A stretch of DNA of 64,000 nt from Ascaphus truei (GCA_036426205.1 CM071568.1:232830530-232894529), one strand, 5' to 3'. Shown: positions 22,655 to 35,376, counted from the stretch's first letter. The notes: generated by a model not told the origin, from the sequence alone. Translations and numbers: made by a program.

Positions 22655-22940
22655 TGGTATACATAAATTGTATACCCTAAATGATCACAATCACAACAGT
22701 GTGTACAACAACTCTTTACTGTTGTCCAACAGTAATAACAATAATAACAATGACGCAAACACAGTAATAACAGTAATAACAATTTTATTAATAATGCAAA
22801 CACAGTAATAACAGTAAACAATAATAACAATATGATAATAACACTAGGGGTAATTATCCCCAAAAGTACGGATGTGCCCTGGGCACCTAGAATCCTGTCT
22901 CCTGCAGAGCAACCCCTTTCCCAAGTGTATGTATGAGGAC
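22655..22940 (-). mobile_element. inverted fragment of the element A LTR
   Basis: The reverse complement matches the LTR of element A from the CTTTCCCAAG..TGCATG region to GATCATTTAGGGTATAC. Shared words include GGGGATAATTACCCCTAG and ACAGTGTGTACAACAACTC. It is a third copy in opposite orientation, next to element B. Confidence 0.8.
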
Positions 22941-25200
22941 ATGAGTAGAATATATATATATATATATATATAATCAGGAGACAGCACTCTAGGGTTTGAG
23001 GAATAAAGCTGTATATATTCTAATCATCGCTAGCTAACTAATAACTAAACTAAATGGTCACTCTACAGTGACACTGAAAAGAGCAATATTAAATATCGTG
23101 AACAAATATATTCAATGGTGTATAACAAGTGTACAATTATAAATGCAAGAATAACAATGTACAACAAAAGAGAAAAACAAAAATGAATTAAATTATATCA
23201 CCAAGTTGGAAGTAGATGTAGTTCAGGAATGTATAGGAAAAGTGTAGAGGGAGAACTTGGGCAGCATCTTAATGGCTATACCAATCCAAATCTATATGGT
23301 AAAATCTAATAAAGAAGAGAGAAAAGCATGCGCCATTGTGTAAAAGAGTAACAAAAGTTTTAATACAATAGGAAAAAGTGGTTTGTGGCAGTGCACTGCT
23401 TCAAAACAGAAATAGACTGCCGGTGTATTGAACACACAACATTTTTAATGGCACATACAAGAACAAGCGAAGAGAGCCACTCTAATGCATTTTGCGCTGT
23501 CAAATAGTGCTTTGTCAAAGAGTATAGGCTACAACAAACAGCAGGGATTTAAATACCCAGATAGCCCCTGTACCGTGCGCCGCCGCAACCATTATCGAAT
23601 AAAAAACACTTGCTATAATGCAAATGATGGGAGCAACGCTAACCCATTGGCAGTTAAAGCCCACGGAACTGGTGTGATCTGAACAGCTAAACATATAATG
23701 TTAAAAGGTAATTCCATGATACCCAATCATCTGAGACAATAAAGATTGCACTGGGAATTTAAACTGCAAGTATAATCTAATACAAAAATACATCATTTAA
23801 AATACAAATGATAACCAAACTCTTCACTTGTGAATCTATCCTGATATACAAGAGAATATCTAAAAGACTAGTTTGTGAACTAACAAACAATGTTACTTAA
23901 ATTGGACACAGTGTGACTAATGGATATATATGAAAGCTTGTTATTTGGTATAGCTACATAACCAAATATATGAAACAAACTATAATAAAATACAATAAGC
24001 ACAAGAAAAACGCACTTACAAGAAATATGAACTTTACAACATTTAGAGACAATTCTCAAAGGATTACAAGCCAGTAGGAGGAGAAGGAAGGACGTCTGTT
24101 TGCATATTTCCTACAATTGTGGAAGCTTCTTTTTTAGGTTTTCACTTCACATAGAGCAGCGGTATAGTAATCTGAATCCCTGTATGTGTGAAGATCTTGC
24201 AATCTGCTTTGATGGATATAGAATAAAGCATCAGGAAATATTTTATGTATATATATATGTATATACAAATACATATACATAAAGAGGTAAGGATATTGTG
24301 CTTGTGCTTGCCCACCAATAAAAAGTTGCACACTTCTGTCCCTGTGCTGCTGAAATCAGGAGCACTCCATACAGCTCCCTAGAACAAGAGCTCCCAGAAG
24401 AGAGCTCATGGACAAAGATAAGAAAATAGAAAACAGTGCACAAGGAATCTTAGAAAATGTATTGATAAATACACTTTATTAGGTACATTTACCAAAAAAT
24501 AATGTGTCTATAATAAACACACACAAAAACACAATAAAACACACTGATCATGTAAACATGGCAGATTTGGTGGGTATAGAAATATTCCCAAAAAACAATA
24601 ATTATGTTTTTGGAACAACTTGGTAAAGAACCTGAAAATAAAGAATCTAAGCAATTATTAAACTAAAATCAGTAATTTTCTCATTTCCAGTCATTTGTCT
24701 ATGTATGTAAGCAATTAAACTCAGAAATATTAATATTTGAAATAATTACAAAATTGTGTCTATTTTATTGACAAGAATTGATCTGAATGAAAATGTTCAT
24801 TGTATAGTAATATTTGCCACATTGATGACCTTGCTGCTTTACGTTTCCAAGAAAAAGACCTGACAAACCACCATTATGGGGCCCAGGACCTGGATTGTTC
24901 AGCAGGGGAGGGGGGAAGTGCTAAAGTATTGTTCAGTGGGGGTTTACCAGGCCCCCAATATCTGAGGTCCTGGCAGAAGATGGGAGGCATGGCCCAGTCT
25001 GGAGTGCAGGAGAGCCCAGTCACAGAATGACAGAAGTTGGATGACTTCTGGTTTTGCCCAATATCTGGTATTGGTCTAGAGGGGCCCCAAGAGTCAACAG
25101 ATCTGGCACATTTGTCCCTGCTCTCCCCTCTTATCACAGCCCTGCCTAGAAATTAATTAAACATATTTGAATTTTATTGCTGCGGTACCGCGATGGGGAT
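22941..25200. other. intergenic, decayed repeats
   Basis: (TA)n at 22951-22972. A decayed Penelope-type motif lies at 23480-23520. TA-rich tracts occur near 24245-24275. A GC-richer patch at 24870-25140 ends CTCTTATCACAGCCCTG and may be a DNA-transposon remnant. No coding sequence is supported. Confidence 0.5.
23480..23520 (-). ncRNA. degenerate hammerhead-like motif
   Basis: Minus strand: TTTGACAAAGC, a spacer ending GACAGCG, CAAAATGCATTAGAG. Position by position it parallels the copy at 21527-21570, but the core is mutated. Confidence 0.35.
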
Positions 25201-25204
25201 AGAG

Positions 25205-26390
25205 TTAACCCCAACTTATGCTAACTTGATTTTGTTGGTGAGAGGGAAAGGGGCTGCATCTTCTCTATAAATGAATTTTTTTAAGTAAGGAGGAAATGTA
25301 GGACAGATATATCGATGACATATTGATTATGTGTTAGGGTGACAAGACATCTCTCTTGGAATTTGTCTCTGATCTCAATAACAACATGATCAATATGTCA
25401 TTTGCAGCTGTCTGTGGAGAAAAATTGTATTTACTTTTTAGATGTAAAAATACATATTTACCAATTTTTCTAGAAAGACTTATAGAAAACATAGTGCTAC
25501 TAACACATTTTTACTTTTTAATAGTTGTCATCCAATATCTGTAAAATATGGAATACCCATCAGTCAATGCATGCACTTACGAATTGTTCTAATACTGCTT
25601 CTTTTGAGGAGCAAGCAAAAATGCTATTGTAGATTTAGAAATAGCCTATGAAAACAATTTGTTAGTTAAGGCCTGATCAAAAAAGCAAACAGAAAAAAAA
25701 CTTTTACAACCAAAGACAAAGAATTGAAAAGAGAGGATAAATTTCATTTGACTATTCCCGAAGGGCAGAGGATGTTTATAAAGCTATATATTTTAACTTA
25801 TCTTTAAAACAAAATGATTCAATTTTATCTACTTTTTATATGAATTTCCCTATGTCGACGGTGTCCAAATATTAGAGCTAAAATTGTCAAGAGTAAGTTC
25901 AAGACCTTTCAGAGTGTTTCCTTGCTGGAAAGAAAACCAACTGGTAATTTTAGTTATGGATCATGCTATTCATATATTAAAATTATTAAGTCCAAGATAT
26001 ATAAGGTGTTGATTCCAAAATCCATAGTTTAATTAATTGTAGGACTAGATTTGTAGTCTATTTGATAAAATGTTCCTGCAATTGTATCTATATTGGGAAA
26101 ACAATTAAATCTCTGATAAATTGTACAGCATATCATAAAGCTATTACCAAAATAGAGGCCTCTTTATGATTGGTAACACTTTTAGAAATGTTCATAATGA
26201 AGACTAAGTTGCCCTAAGAATTATGAATTATGGGTTTGGAAATGTTTCCTCTTGATGATAGGGGAGATAATAGGAAACAATATCTACTCCACATACTGTA
26301 GAATGTTAGTGTATCCATAAATTATCCACATTGGGACCTTTTGGCTTTAATAATATGAACGATTTGTGTTCTTTTTTTTTAAATGTAAAA
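25205..26390 (+). pseudogene. Penelope-like element pol relic (RT and GIY-YIG endonuclease)
   Basis: Translation across frames shows PTYANLILL (about 25215), YIDDILI (about 25305; the reverse-transcriptase catalytic motif in Penelope form), EFVSDLNNNMINMSF (25360-25405), a FLDVKIH-type motif (about 25440), then NSCHPISVKYGIPISQ (about 25520-25570), which matches the Penelope reverse-transcriptase C-terminus. Further on, FVVYLIKCSCNCIYIGKT (about 26050-26105) is the GIY-YIG endonuclease signature, followed by a DDRGDNRKQYLLH segment (about 26256). Stops and frameshifts are frequent, so it is dead. The 5' part of the element is missing. A decayed hammerhead-like motif lies downstream on the same strand at 26567. 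Confidence 0.85.
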
Positions 26391-26566
26391 CTATTTTGGA
26401 TCTTCACAGAACATTAATTTTATTGTTGGTTATTGGGGAAAAATTGTAACATGTATTTAGTGTATTCCTCATTGTTTGTTGAAAAAAATGTTTTTAACAA
26501 TTGTTTACATCATGATATTGGGAGGTATGCATATACACATCTGGAAGTCTGAACTACATGCCCTGC

Positions 26567-26597
26567 CTTAAGAAAGTGCAATGCGGTGCAAAACAGG
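26567..26597 (+). ncRNA. degenerate hammerhead-like motif, 3' end of Penelope relic
   Basis: CTTAAGAAAGTGC, a spacer GGTGC, then AAAACAGG. It has the layout of the recurrent motif and lies about 180 bp downstream of the endonuclease relic, which ties the motif family to Penelope-like elements in this window. AATAAA follows about 100 bp later, then poly-T near 26740. Confidence 0.4.
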
Positions 26598-26759
26598 ATT
26601 ATATGGTATGTGTGCAATGAAGGTCCAATTGATATATTAGTGGTTCAATGACATCTATTTTTTTCACTCCTTATTTGTTTGATATTCTTAATGAGTTTAA
26701 TAAATCTTAATTTTTTTTTATTCAAAAGAGTGCATTGGAGTTTTTTTTTTTTTTTTTTA

Positions 26760-28060
26760 ATGTTGATATTAGGGGGATTGCGTCCATACCTTTGCTGGAT
26801 GTGAACAGTAAGACGTGAAGAGAAGAATGTCTCGTGTGGACAAATTGCTCTGTAGATTATGTGGATCAGAAATTATCCGGTATGGACGGAGTTATTTTTG
26901 ACACGGCGGGCTATATTTATACTAGTGTCATCATCTAGTTCTGAATGAAAAGGGCAATGATAGATTACACACTTTCATTGTGTGAATCTAGTTGTTTCAG
27001 TATTTAAGTGACTGCAACAAAGTGCAGAGCAATTAAGAGGTTAGTCAAACAGATATAAAGCATTGGACCAACCAAAAGCAAACAAAGTTTCTTTTAGAAC
27101 TCAAGAAGATACCATTACGTGGACTGAATAGTTACTCTATCTCCAACTTTTTTAAGTCTAAGTCTAATAGCAAACAAAAAAAAACATTGTTCTGCGTGTT
27201 ATATGTATGGAAAACTGTTCCCCAGTACATAGTTAAACCAAAGATTTTCTAAACAAAATAACAATACAATTACAATTCAAGGGCTTGCACAGGCTTTCTC
27301 CAAGTTTGAGATACACAATAACCAAACACTCGATCCTCCTATTTCTTAGTCTTCAGAGAATCAAGAAGGAAAGGGCAGCTGTATTTTCCTTGATATTGGG
27401 CCACACTTATAAAAGGAATGACAGATGTAGAACCACCCTCTAAATGCAGTCATGAACTCCTCTCTGCTGAACAATGCAGGTTGACAGTTGAGGAGATGCA
27501 TTTGTTTCTATAAAACAGCCAGCTGCTTTTCTTGCAGCTTCTTTAACTGAACATGAAACAATCTTATGTAATTCTCCAACTGAGATCTAGCCACAAAAAT
27601 ACAGAATGGTAAATAAGAGGAAAAAAAATAATTACACATTTTACATGGCCAGTTTGTCCCTAAATTTAAGAAGAAACAAAAAACACGGGGGAAATGTCTG
27701 AATTATTTTAAACATAAAAATAAAATCCTGTACCCACAAAACAAGATTTGTTTGATTGGGAAACAATGTAATTTATTGAGCAACATATTAGAAAACAACA
27801 AGAAAAACACAAGCAATACAATGGAGTCAAATACCATTTGAATATTTTTGAGGGCTGCTTATCACATAACCAGCAACATGATGGAATCCAATCCATATTC
27901 ACACTGTCTATTTAATATAATTTTTCAGATGAATTCTACCTTGTGTGACTGATATTACTGTACTCAACTGAGATATCAAATTGCATGTCGCTGAATAGAC
28001 ATAATCATCATAGTTGGCCTTCTTTTTAATAACTTGCCGTTACTTTGCCATTTTGATAAC
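26760..28060. other. intergenic, no gene recognised
   Basis: AT-rich, no coding or transposon signature found. Confidence 0.5.
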
Positions 28061-28063
28061 AAT

Positions 28064-28108
28064 ATATATATTTATTTATATATATTAATATATAATATAT
28101 ATTAATAT

Positions 28109-28148
<40 letters not shown>

Positions 28149-28347
28149 TAATATATATATATATGTATATACTGTATATCTCAAGAAGGTGATCATGAAA
28201 AAAAACTATGGAATTCCTGTATTATCATTGGGGTTCACAACCTTATCTTGACACTATATATATATATATATAAGATATATATATATTATATATATATATT
28301 AATATATTATATATATATATATATAATATTATATATATATTACTGTA
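28064..28347. repeat. (TA)n tracts around a Tc1-end copy
   Basis: Two long TA-rich tracts (28064-28168 and 28257-28347) flank a 76-bp inverted copy (28181-28256) of the left end of the adjacent Tc1 element. Together they form a hairpin of about 75 bp stem with a TA loop. Confidence 0.85.
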
Positions 28348-28351
28348 TATA

Positions 28352-29953
28352 GAGTGTCAATATAAAGGTTGTGAACCCCAATGATAGTTACAGGAATTCC
28401 TTAGTTTTTTCATGATCGCCTTCTTGATTCAAAACCAGTCCTTTTTTAAATGTCCAATAGGGTTTATATTAACCAATTCCATGTCTTTTGAAACAAAATG
28501 TTGAATGAATTAGACAAATAATGAGTAATTAAGAGTCAAGGTATTTGTAAAAGTTAGTAAAACCCAGTTTTATCAGCGAAATTAAAAGTGATAATTAGAA
28601 TTAGGTGTTTAAATAATTGGTAAATCTTCAGGGGTGAGTACGGGAGGTCCCACCCTACATAAATATCATAAATTTTGTGAGTTTGGTCTTCTCCATTCAG
28701 GTGTGGAAACATGTCATGCCAGGATCAAAAGAAATCTCTAAGGCCTAAGAAAAGCAGTTATTCATGTTCATCAGTCTAAAAGGGTTTATAAAACCATTTC
28801 TAAGGACTTGAGGCACAAACAATCCACTCAGACAGATAGTCTATGAATGGAGAAAATTCTAGACCACAGTCACTCTACCCGGGAAAATTTGTCCTACCAA
28901 AATCTCTCCAAAAACAAACCGGCAAATCATCCAGGAAGTTACAAAGAACCCCATAATAAAATCCAAGGATCTTCAGGCCACTCTCGCCTTGGCTAATGTG
29001 AGTGTTCATGACTCAACTATCAGAAAAAGCCTGAACAAGAATGGTGTCCATGAAAGATAGCTAGGAGGAAACCACTGCTCTCTAAAAGAGCATTGCTGCC
29101 CATCTGAAGTTCACCAAAGACCACATAGATGATCCCCAACACCTCTGTAACAATTTTCTCTGGACAGAAGAGACAAAGGTAGAACTTTTTGGCCTCAATG
29201 AGAAATGTTATGTTTGGCGACAACCGAACACTGCGTTCGAACAGAAGGACCTCATCCCAACCGTCAAGCATGTTGTTGGGAGTGTGATGGTTCTGTGCTG
29301 CTTAGTTGCCTCAGGACCTGGATGGCTTCCAATCATTGATACAACCATGAATTCTGCATTGTATCAGAAGATTCTAGAGGAGAATTACAGGCCATTCGTC
29401 TATGAGCTGAAGCTAAACCAAAAGCGGATTATGCTGCAAGAAAATGATCCTAAACATACAAGCAGATCTACATAAGAAAGGCTGCAGAATAAGAAATTCT
29501 GTTTTTTAGAATGGCCTAGTCAAAGTTCAGACCTAAACCCAATCTAAATGTTGTGGCAGGATCTGAAACAAACTGTCCATGCAAGGAAGTCATCAAATGT
29601 CAAGGAGTTGAAGCCGTTCTGTAAGGAGGAATGGGCCAAAATTCCTCAAAACCGATGTGAGAGACTGACCAACAGTTACAGGAAATGCTAAGTTGAAGTT
29701 ATTGCTGCTCAAGGGGGTGCCACCATGTACTGAATCTAAAAGGTCACATACTTTTTCACACATGGCTACTGAATGTTGAATCATTTGTGGATAAATAAAT
29801 GTTGAAAAAGTATCATGTTTTTGTGTCATTTGTTTGATCAGGTTTTCTTTATCTATTTTTAGGACTTAGATTAAGATCTAAAAACACTTTAGGTTTGAAA
29901 TATGTGAAATATGTGAAAATCCTAAGGGGTTCACAAACTTTTTCTCACCACTG
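28352..29953 (+). mobile_element. Tc1-type transposon, inactive
   Basis: About 1.6 kb, the usual Tc1 length. The left end contains AAAGGTTGTGAACCCC. The right end read in reverse is CAGTGGTGAGAAAAAGTTTG followed by TGAACCCC. A TA follows the right end. It encloses a decayed transposase. Confidence 0.85.
28711..29734 (+). pseudogene. Tc1 transposase pseudogene
   Basis: Fragments in order include WTEETKVELFG, VGSVMVLCC, ENDPKHTSRST, EWPSQSSDLNPI and KIPQNRCERLTNSYRKC, all standard landmarks of the Tc1 DD34E transposase. The normal first Asp (W-x-D-E-T-K) reads Glu, the second (Q-D-N-D-P-K-H) reads Glu, and the third residue, Glu after DLNPI, is a stop codon. There are further stops at 29474 and elsewhere. 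Confidence 0.85.
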
Positions 29954-30042
29954 TATGTATATACACAAGTATTATAGTGGCACTCCACTGATGCTGGAAT
30001 GGTCCCTGGGTCCATGAACTGCAAAAAAATTGGCATAGAAGA

Positions 30043-30219
30043 AGAATAGCAGGCACCCCAGGTCTGGTGAAAAAATAGCAAAAATGTAATACACGGGTCA
30101 AAATGTCACCTCTCTGAAGCTTTTCTATTGAGAAAGGCCCCAGAGAGAGTCAAAACATTGACCTGCGTATTAAACTTTTGCTATTTTTTCCACAAGACCT
30201 GGAGTGCCTGCTATTCTTG
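30043..30219. mobile_element. Penelope-type inverted-repeat pair
   Basis: Arms at 30043-30107 and 30152-30219 are inverted copies sharing GAATAGCAGGCAC, CCAGGTCT and AATAGCAAAA. Between them the plus strand reads TTGAGAAAGGCCCC...GTCAAAACATTGACC, the decayed recurrent motif. The arms are only about 45 bp apart. Confidence 0.5.
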
Positions 30220-30340
30220 TGTGTGTGTGTGTGTGTTATATGCGTGTGTTATGTGTGTGTGTGTGTGTGTGTGGTGTGTGTGGTTGTGTTTGGTGGTGTG
30301 TGTGTGTTGTGTGTGTGTGTGTGTGTGTGGTGTGTGTTTT
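30219..30340. repeat. (GT)n microsatellite
   Basis: GT dinucleotide runs with a few interruptions, directly after the inverted-repeat pair. Confidence 0.95.
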
Positions 30341-30637
30341 TTGAAAAGAACTGGTGCATTCTGAAAGTTATTTAGTTTCAGATGTCCTTTAGTACCAAAT
30401 TTTCATGGAGGTATGGTGTGCATCAAAGCATGTGCCTGTACATTTCCCAAAAGCACAATCTACTTTAAATCCTCCAGTGTTTTTTTTTATTTGGAGAAAT
30501 ATTAATATCATTTATTGTGGGTCTTCTTATATTGTGATTTTGCATTTAAAAAAAAAGCAAAAAAACCCAGCTTAATATCTCAGCCATGATCTCTGGAACC
30601 TTGGAACTGCTGCTGTATTCTTTCCTCAATGGCCTAT

Positions 30638-30966
30638 GGCTGCGTTTATAGTACTGGCTACAGCGACTGCGACATTGTGTAGCTCTGTAGCAAGTACATG
30701 CAGTCCGTCGCGGGTACCCATAGTGGGCACGACCGCGACGGCTGACATCACGCAGTCACGATCGCTGGAAGTCAAAGGATTTGGACTTCTTCAGCGGCAT
30801 GTGAGCGGTTCAGCCCAGGAGAGCGAACCGCTCATGGACACGCCTCCGCCACGGCACCTGTTGCCCTGTGTACAGACTCTTGCACTATAACCAGGAATCG
30901 CTATTACAACTGCGACAGCTGATGTCACGCGGTCGCGTCGCCGTATCTGTAACTATAAACACAGCC
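30638..30966. mobile_element. Harbinger-like MITE
   Basis: The left end GGCTGCGTTTATAGT and the right end read in reverse GGCTGTGTTTATAGT form terminal inverted repeats. The interior is rich in CGACG and GCGAC words. TAT flanks both ends (30635-30637, 30967-30969), consistent with the 3-bp duplication of the PIF/Harbinger superfamily. There is no transposase. Confidence 0.65.
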
Positions 30967-30969
30967 TAT

Positions 30970-32640
30970 GACACCCAAGCTACCCTTTCGATGGCATTAG
31001 GCAATACTGCATATTCCAAATATTTGTCATTGTGGTTATTACAGTTAGGTTTTTGTGGCGAAAAGCTTCAAAACACATCTTAAATTATAACAACTGCTAT
31101 AAATGTAGTAACTCTGCTGGTACTACTATGGTTGATGTATAGAGACCCTGTGTATTTAAGCAGTTTACATTGCCTTGCCGTAAGATATATTCTCTTCAGA
31201 GATTAGGAGCATGTCCAATAGAAAGCTAAAGGGAGTGGTTTTAATAGAGGTTATAAATAGCAAGTGCATCTTTATTTAGATTTAGGAACATCTTGGGAGT
31301 TAGTCCAGGATAGAGCTCCAGTAGTGGAATCTAGAGATGTGTGAATGAGTCAAAATTTGACCAGCAAATAATTTGCGGGGTTTTTGTTAATATTTGATTC
31401 CTAATGAATATTTGCATGAAAAATTGTTGTTAAAAAATGTGTGCGAATGTATGCAATAATGCCAGAGGCGTGAGAGAGAGAAAGCACGTATCTCAGATGT
31501 GCCCATTTGTGGTCACCAGGTGTCTCCCCACTTGTTGTTTGGGATATATGGGATAAATATAGCACTTGGGATTTGCGGCAAATTAGAATGTTGGTGAATA
31601 ATTTGCCCATCTCACATCCCAAAGGTTTAGTCCAGCTACATATACAGATGTTGCCAGGTTCAGTATTCTTGGTGCTGGGGAAACCATGACTCAGGTCCTG
31701 GGGCTTCCCCCAGCAGGGAGAAATTATCTGTAGTGGGTCCCATTTGGTAGAGTTGAGAACTGCAAGCAACCGCAGTTGTTACTATCCTCAGAGCTGCAGC
31801 ACTTTGCATTTGCTCCAGTGGCTCCTGGGACAGTAAGTCTGGCTACATTTGTATAAGAAGACATCTGAAGGTCAAGTCCAGGTATAGTAGCTAGTGCACT
31901 GCCTCAAGGAACCCGGGCCTCTGAAGAAGTTGTCAATAAGGTTAGGTAAAAGTAATTATTGCCCCATTCATATGTTAAGGAATTGCTCAGTCCAGTCCAT
32001 GGAAAGACTCTCCAGCTTAACTGTCCTAACAGTTTAAGGATCTGTACCGTTGCTAGCTAACGGTTTGAAGAGTAATTCTATGCAGAAATCCGCAGTGCCC
32101 AGGTTTTTTCCTTTCATACATACCATTGCTAGCCAAGACATCTGGGGTCTTCCTTCCAAAATAAATGTATGCTATACAGTATGGGTCCTGCAATGGTTAA
32201 GAAAACTTCCTACAGTAGTTCTCAAACTTTCTATTATTACCTTCATACGTTTGTTCGGTTCGAACCCAAAACTTCTGGCATTTCTAACACAGTAAAGAAT
32301 GCAATCTACATTTATTTTCTGCGGTTTGAGTGTCAGTGACTTTCTGAAGAAGCTGCTCCTCCCAAAAATTAACTGCATTGCCATAAATTAAAAAATCTAT
32401 CACTACAAGGAAGGTGTTTCATAGAAGATGAAGATGTTACACAACTCAGTTGTTGACCCTTATTAAAAATAGTATTACTATAAAGAAAACATGTGTTATA
32501 GAGATTCCCTGTGGGGGATGGGTGTGTGCCCTGCTCGAACGTCAGAGGGTGTAATTTAATATTGAGTGCAATGTGTAGAAACTCCAAACACTTAAAGGAA
32601 GTTTTGCTATCCTCTCATTTTGCTATATAGAAAACATGTA
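30970..32640. other. intergenic, no gene recognised
   Basis: Mixed composition. 31440-31960 is GC-richer and could be an old LTR or repeat, but no end or motif is identifiable. Confidence 0.45.
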
Positions 32641-32645
32641 CAGTA

Positions 32646-33468
32646 CCTTATTTCCTCGATTCTAAGAAGCACTTTTTTTTTCACATTTTAACGTTTCTAA
32701 AATTGGGATGCGTCTTACAATCGATGTCAAAAGAAACTTGCCGGCCGCTAGGAAGAGAAGTAAGTTGTGACGTAGTTGTCATTGACTGCGCATATGTGAA
32801 CTTAGCCATGCATACAAGGTATCCGATTGTCACCTCAGTTGAGTTACCGTATTTGCATTGTTAAACTGGATCCCTAATTGTCACTTAAAATGTCATCAAA
32901 AAGACTTCACTATGATGCAGCAATGGAAACTTTGAATGTGATAATGAACAAGAAAGTGATATGTACAGATGCAGCGGCCATTATTCGAACACTTCACGCG
33001 TTGTATACCTCTGAATACCCATGTCATGGCGCATGATTTCTTCCAACCGTACCGCCTTTAGACGCAAGTGCAGGCGAGTGCAGAAAATGGCATTTTAGTG
33101 TTCTGGTTTTTAAACACCTGAAATTGACACAGTAGCACAGTACTGTACACATTACAATTCATTCATTTCATTGCATTTCATTGCACACAAAGAAACAGAA
33201 TCCATGAAATTCAAACAAAGCAACCGTGATAAACAGCCTTAATGCCGCGTGGAGTACAGAAGAGCACACGAAAATGGCTCAGTGATCTGTTTCGAATAAC
33301 GGCCGCTGCATCTGTAATGTATAGATAAATGCATGCTATTGTCTGCTAGTAAAAAACATTTTTTGTGTACATTTAATGTAGTATTTCTTTTTTTCCAGAA
33401 AAGCTGTTATTAAATTAATGGTGCGTCTTACAATCAATCGATGGCGTCTTAGAATCGAGGAAGTACGG
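32646..33468 (+). mobile_element. Tigger/pogo-like DNA transposon relic
   Basis: Ends TATTTCCTCGATTCTAAG (left, with changes) and the same sequence inverted at the right, each flanked by TA. Just before the nested element, ATGTCATCAAAAAGACTTC (from about 32889) encodes MSSKRLHYDAAMETL, which resembles the start of Tigger transposases. The rest of the transposase is absent. It is interrupted by a second transposon at 32966. Confidence 0.65.
32966..33314. mobile_element. MITE with TA duplication, nested in the Tigger relic
   Basis: 349 bp with inverted ends CAGATGCAGCGGCC and about 12 further matching bases (TTATTCGAA). TA is present on both sides (32964-32965, 33315-33316). It lies directly after the Tigger transposase start. 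Confidence 0.7.
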
Positions 33469-33822
33469 TATTAAGGAATATGATTAATTAATAACAATTA
33501 AGATATAGCATTAAACATTCTTCATTTGTTTCACATATTTTAGAAGACCTAGTTTTGGGATAAGGTCATTTATTGTGAATCATGGTGTCCAATGGAAAAA
33601 ATCAATGGTTGGCACTGCCATTGAGCGCTTTAAAGAAGGAACTTTCTATAGTCCACTGAAATGAGTCTACAAATTTCTCAAGGGAATTTAAGGTTGTTTT
33701 TCAGAATAATTCAATAAAAATATACAATACTAATGCAAATTCACCCTGCTACACATTCAATTTGTTTGCATATTGTATTAGTTTAACTAATAATTCTGCA
33801 TTAAAAGGAGTAGACATTACAC
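33469..33822. other. intergenic, no gene recognised
   Basis: AT-rich, no signature. Confidence 0.5.
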
Positions 33823-33898
33823 CAGGCCTGCACAACTTGTAAAGTGAGAAGGGCCGAACTGCTCCAAAGAAAACTGATTTGGGCCGCACGGGTAAAAT

Positions 33899-34040
<142 letters not shown>

Positions 34041-34129
34041 ATTTCCCAGCACCCCTCATCATTATCCTCACCTATCCTTCTGCCCCCCCCCACGATCATC
34101 ATCATATCACCCCCCATCCAACCCGCACC

Positions 34130-35100
34130 CACTGGGACACTGAACTGCATAGGCACAGACACTAACCTGCACAGGCACAAGACACTGACCCTGCCACAGC
34201 CACAGACCTGGGGCCTGCACAAGCACTGATCTGCACAGGCCAGACAACCGAACCTGCACCGGCAGCGACACGGACCTGTCAAGCAACAGACAACTGACCT
34301 GCACATGCACAGACCCTGACTCACAGCACAACACTGAACCTGGGGGGGGAACGAGGGGAGAGAAAAAGGGAGAGGGAACAGGTGAGCACAGGTCACAGTC
34401 TGTGCAGGTCTGTGCCTGTGACGTCAGTGTCTGTGCCTTTGCAGGTCAGTGCTTGTGCAGGTCAGTGTCTGTGGCTGCGGCACAGGCACATTCCCAGACA
34501 CTGACCTGCATAGGCACAAGACACTGACTGCAGAGACACTGACCTGCACAGGCACAGACACAGACCTGCACAGGCACAACACAGACTGCACATGGCACAG
34601 ACCGCACAGGCACTGACTGCACAGACACTGACTTGCACAGACACAGATCACTTACCTGCAGGCACAGACACTGACCCACAGGCTACCGACACAGACACGA
34701 CTGCACATGCACAAACCGACACAGGCCAGACACGACCTCACAGCAGACAACTGCACCGGCACAGACACAGACAAACAGACACCGCTGACGTGCACAGCAC
34801 AGACAACTGACGTGCACAGGCACAGACCACTGACCTGCAAGCACAGACACTGACCTGCATCAGAGAAATACCTGACCTGCACAGGACAGACACTGACGCT
34901 CACAGGCACAAACACTGACCTGCACAGGCACAGACACTGACCTGCACAGGCACGAGCTGCCGCACCACACTGCCACTACCACACACACTGCCACTGCCAC
35001 ACTGACACTGCCACACTGACACACTGGACACACAGACACACTGCCACTGCCACACTGCCACTGACACTGACACACTGCCACTGCCACACTACACAGGCAT
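34130..35100. repeat. degenerate minisatellite, unit near ACACTGACCTGCACAGGCAC
   Basis: Irregular copies of a unit of about 22 bp. Toward the right it passes into CACTGCCACACTGCCA repeats. Confidence 0.9.
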
Positions 35101-35376
35101 AGGTGTTGGAGGGGTGGGGGGTGGGGGCTCACAATGCAGCGCTCGGCGAGTGGGCTCAGGAGTGGTGGGAAGCGTGTCAAAATGCTGGCGCTCCTTCCCT
35201 CCTGTGTCAGCAGAGCGGGCTAGGGGGAGGGGTGGGGGGAGGAGGGCATCGCGGGCCGCACAGGGCGGGCCGTATGTTGTGCAGGCTTGCATTACACTAT
35301 GATAACAGGCTAGTGCCTAACTTACTGAAATAAAATTACCTTTACTTTTGGTCTGAATTATTCTATTTATCTAAAC

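Noticed and set aside
30636..31083. Open frames of 71-84 codons
   Set aside because: They lie in or next to a Harbinger-like MITE and have no coding features.
34130..35100. Repeated units considered as a CRISPR-like array
   Set aside because: Units are degenerate and contiguous without unique spacers, and they sit inside a hAT transposon with a clear duplication. It is a minisatellite.
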